Positions 60,929-64,000 of a stretch of 64,000 bases of DNA are shown in pieces. This DNA comes from Chlorops oryzae (Eukaryota > Arthropoda > Insecta > Diptera > Chloropidae). The first letter of the stretch is position 1. Every line of letters begins with the position of its first letter. Under the pieces are notes generated by a model that was not told the DNA's origin, ran no database searches, and saw nothing but the letters and a program-made list of their open reading frames with translations. The stretch is from NCBI GenBank assembly GCA_020466095.1, contig CM035807.1:82608241-82672240 (forward strand), in the 5' to 3' direction. The position numbers and the translations under genes were made by a program.

Positions 60929-63900
60929 ATGGGGTAAGTGAAAAGAATACTAACGCAGTAGTAAAAAATTAAAACCGTCTGTGTTGCAAAGAATTCGAAA
61001 TCGAGCAGATTATATTACCTAAATAGCTATCCATAGCTACCTAAACACTTGAAGTGGTTCCAATACATTAATAGAAGAAGTAACGTCTATGTGAAGATTT
61101 TGGTTAGGAAATATATAACATGAAAATATTCGTCAATATAGGTATGATATTTTCGGGATTTGCTTCAAAAATGAAGAGAAGCATTCTGTGGCAAATTATG
61201 AATTATTTTATATATGCGTATGCGTTTGGCCCAAAATATATACGAAGGGATCGGACGTATATTGATTGGGAAAAGTAAAATAATAATAAATTTTGCAAAT
61301 AAAATCCATTAAAAATTCAGCAAACACTTACGCTTATAGGTATGTCTTAAGAATTTTGTTAGATTTGACTTCGAAAGCATACTTTTGCTACGTTCAAGAG
61401 AGATCTGATTGAATTAAATCTGCTACAAAAGAAATTTGAAATTGATTTTTTATTACTATTTGCCTAGAAGCTTGAAAATAAATTTCAATAGATTGATATT
61501 ATGGCTAGTCAATAAATGGTAGAAAATCGGGAATTGAACTTTGATTTTATCGGTAAACAATTTTCATCCATATGCATTGTTTTTTGAAAAAATTTTATTA
61601 ATTCAGAAGCGCAATCAAATTTTAAAACTTATTTTATTATAGTGAACAGCCGATTTTCACATGTCAGGCTCATGTATTCCACATCGATCCGAAAACGAAA
61701 CGAACATGGATAACTGCGAGCATGAAAGCAGTCAGCGTTAGTTTCTTCTATGATTCTTCGCGGAATCTCTATCGTATCATCAGCGTGGAGGGGCAGAAGG
61801 CTGTCATTAATTCGACAATAACACCGAACATGACGTTTACGCAAACTTCGCAGAAATTCGGTCAGTGGAGTGATGTCAGAGCAAACACAGTCTACGGCTT
61901 AGGGTTTTCCTCTGAAGCTGAGCTTACAAAGGTAATTTAAAATGAAAATATAAACTTTAATTAATGCAGATAATTCACTCAGCTGTGTTCATCTTTTAGT
62001 TTGTAGAAAAGTTTCAAGAAGTTAAAGAAGCAACGAAAAATGCTATAAAGGCTGCGAATGGTATTGTTTAAATGAGAACTTCGTTTGGTAAATATTTTCT
62101 CAATTGTATCTACCTTTTTAGGCTCGAATGCAGTTACTCCAACGACATCAGCCAATACGTCGCCTATTTCATCACGCACAGGAGCTATTCAGAACGACAA
62201 CTCAACTGTAGATCCCCACAGCGTTGAGCCGCCGAACATGTCAAACACAAATACTCAAAATGCTAATCCGGACAGTCCTTCGCATAAACTATTACCAGCG
62301 GCAGAACCCAAATTGGAATTTATAACAAATAATGCAGCGCCCTCTCCATCACCGCTTTTGCCGGGCTCTTCTGGAGGAAGCGTCGTTGGTATGCATACGA
62401 GTAATAGTTCTCAGCCAACTCCAGAGCAACAGCTAAAATACGAAAATGAACGTCTGAAAGTAGCATTGGCCCAAAGGTAAGTTTTGGATAACATATACCC
62501 ATCCTATGTTCAATATTAACATTTTTTATAAATACATATTCCGCAAAATGTATGAAGGGAAAATTTTCTTGCAGGCAGGAACAATGGATCTAATCCTTGT
62601 TCTTCTTGTTAGCTTCAAAGTCCGGGGTGGAACATTCATCAACGGTTCTTCTACAGCTTGGTCTGTCCATTGCTTCCTCTCTTCAGTATTGAACATTTAT
62701 CGTGTTTAGATCTGCTTCAATTTTTTGAGTCATCTCTTCCTACTTCGACCTCTCTTTCTTCGTACTTTTGGGTACGTGCCATCATTTTCTCGTATTGGAC
62801 CATCTATTTTTCTCATAATGCTTCAACAAAGATTTGCGCTTTCTGTATATCTCTTCTGCTATTACTAGTTTTGATGACGTTGATGTTATTATGAACATTT
62901 GAAAGTTGAAATATTGTTTTCCTATATGCAAAACTTCTCGTTTTTCGCTGACTATAGTCCCTTTTTTTTTCTTTGCATTCGTTGAATCTTGGCTAAAAGG
63001 CTTTCGTCTCTTTTCTTACAGGTATTGGTAAATTGCTTTTAGCCTATTGTCTCTTTTTATGGCATTCTAAAAGATTGGGTCTTGTGTTAGCAACACAGTG
63101 TTACGTTCAATATACGTTTTTCTCGCTTGTTTTTTTTTTCTCAAATTGTGTTCTCGGTTCTCAGTAGTATCATAGATATTATTAATTAATTTGCCTCTAT
63201 CTTTGTATTATTAGAATCTCGCCAAAATATCCTCATTATTGCCTAGTTCTTGGACTTTCCGATGACCCCTGCTGTTATTTTTTTTTTTTTGAGATTCGTT
63301 GATGAATTTTTGTCATAAAATGATAGCGATCCGAATCAATGCAAGTATCTCTATATGATCGTAAATCGAAGATAAATGTTTTTCCTTTCCGACTTTCGGA
63401 TTAGAATGACCACCTTCAAGTAGTGTGTCATATTTTCTTACTCTGCTAACTAATTAATCAAGGTCATCGTAAAATTGGTATTTAATGGTATCGGTTTTAG
63501 AAATAAAAAGAGTCATTTATTTGTCTGTTCTTTCTTACCGAAAAAAAAGAATGGGCAAAAAATATGAGTTTAAACTTTTAAATACAACCTTTTGTTGAAC
63601 TTTTTTTCATATTTTCAGCTGTTCAAACGCAAAAAAATGGGAAATCGAATTGGCAACATTGAAAAATAACAATATACGTTTAACAAGTGCTTTACAGGTA
63701 CAGAAATCTTTAAAATATTTTCTCTAATATAATTAAAATTATTTTGTTGTTTATTTGTTTTAAAGGAGTCCACAGCAAACGTTGATGAGTGGAAAAGACA
63801 ACTTCACACGTACAAAGAGGAAAATGTTCGTTTGAAACGGGATATTGACATGTTACGCGCGGGCGGTGGTTCCAATCCAGATGGTGCTGGTGGTGGTGAA

Positions 63901-64000
63901 ATTGCTGATGACTTACGACGTGAAATTGGTTTACTCAAAGGGCGCATCGAGTCGCTAGAAAATGAATTGTTAAACCAAGAAATCGAATTAAGGGCAGCAA
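60929..64000 (+). CDS. homer: Homer postsynaptic scaffold protein, 5' part (runs off the window)
   Basis: Scaffold that links glutamate receptors, IP3 and ryanodine receptors and Shank through an EVH1 domain and a C-terminal coiled coil. Exons 60929-60933 (ATGGG), 61643-61931, 62000-62060, 62122-62476, 63619-63697 and 63766 to the window end; all phases agree, 341 codons so far. The EVH1 domain occupies residues 1 to about 110: [19 protein letters not shown]24, [20 protein letters not shown] and [12 protein letters not shown]14 and W24 of the ligand pocket are present. A Ser/Asn/Pro/Thr-rich linker follows, then heptad-like coiled-coil sequence ([47 protein letters not shown]). The tiny two-codon first exon is a feature of the gene model, supported by the GTAAGT donor directly after ATGGG. 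Confidence 0.95.

Overview
The window is nuclear DNA of a higher fly. It is AT-rich, has spliced genes with short introns and GT/AG boundaries, and its intergenic space is full of small DNA-transposon relics. The gene content (Drosophila-like VGlut, PIG-W, Eogt, COX4 and Homer) fixes Diptera/Brachycera. A true fruit fly (Tephritidae) is my guess from genome texture, not proven. VGlut, Eogt and homer lie on Drosophila chromosome arm 2L as far as I recall, so the block would be Muller element B.

Layout. 2.2-16.2 kb, minus strand: vesicular glutamate transporter VGlut. Seven 3' coding exons (2173-7176) join in frame. Two likely N-terminal exons lie at 14.3 and 16.2 kb, and the exon for the first membrane helix was not found. 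30.6-33.0 kb, minus: two well-formed exons of an unrecognised, probably membrane, protein. 33-51 kb: no recognised gene, only repeats, one short open frame (36.2 kb) and simple sequence. 51.5-53.2 kb, minus: PIG-W, GPI-anchor inositol acyltransferase. 54.7-56.5 kb, minus: Eogt, the ER-lumen EGF-domain O-GlcNAc transferase. 57.9-59.4 kb, plus: COX4, complete, four exons, 182 residues. 59.85 kb, plus: a 53-codon small frame. 60.9 kb to the window end, plus: homer, 5' part only (EVH1 domain and start of the coiled coil).

The genes are unrelated in pathway. VGlut loads glutamate into synaptic vesicles and Homer is a postsynaptic scaffold; PIG-W and Eogt both act in the ER; COX4 is mitochondrial.

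Mobile DNA dominates the rest: a four-copy palindromic hAT-type MITE family with 8-bp target duplications; two further hAT-type elements, one nested in another element; three pogo/Tigger-like MITEs flanked by TA; one TTAA-flanked element; several other inverted-repeat MITEs; a non-LTR fragment with a poly(A) tail; and a five-copy family packed with ATCGATA motifs that carries a conserved short ATG frame ending at a splice-donor-like sequence. A decayed 18S rRNA 3' fragment sits in COX4 intron 2.

PIG-W and Eogt each carry one apparent single-base frameshift, and two tandem duplications (22-23.5 kb and 44.5-45.2 kb) differ by many small indels. Together these look like assembly error rather than biology. 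I found no tRNA gene and no CRISPR array.
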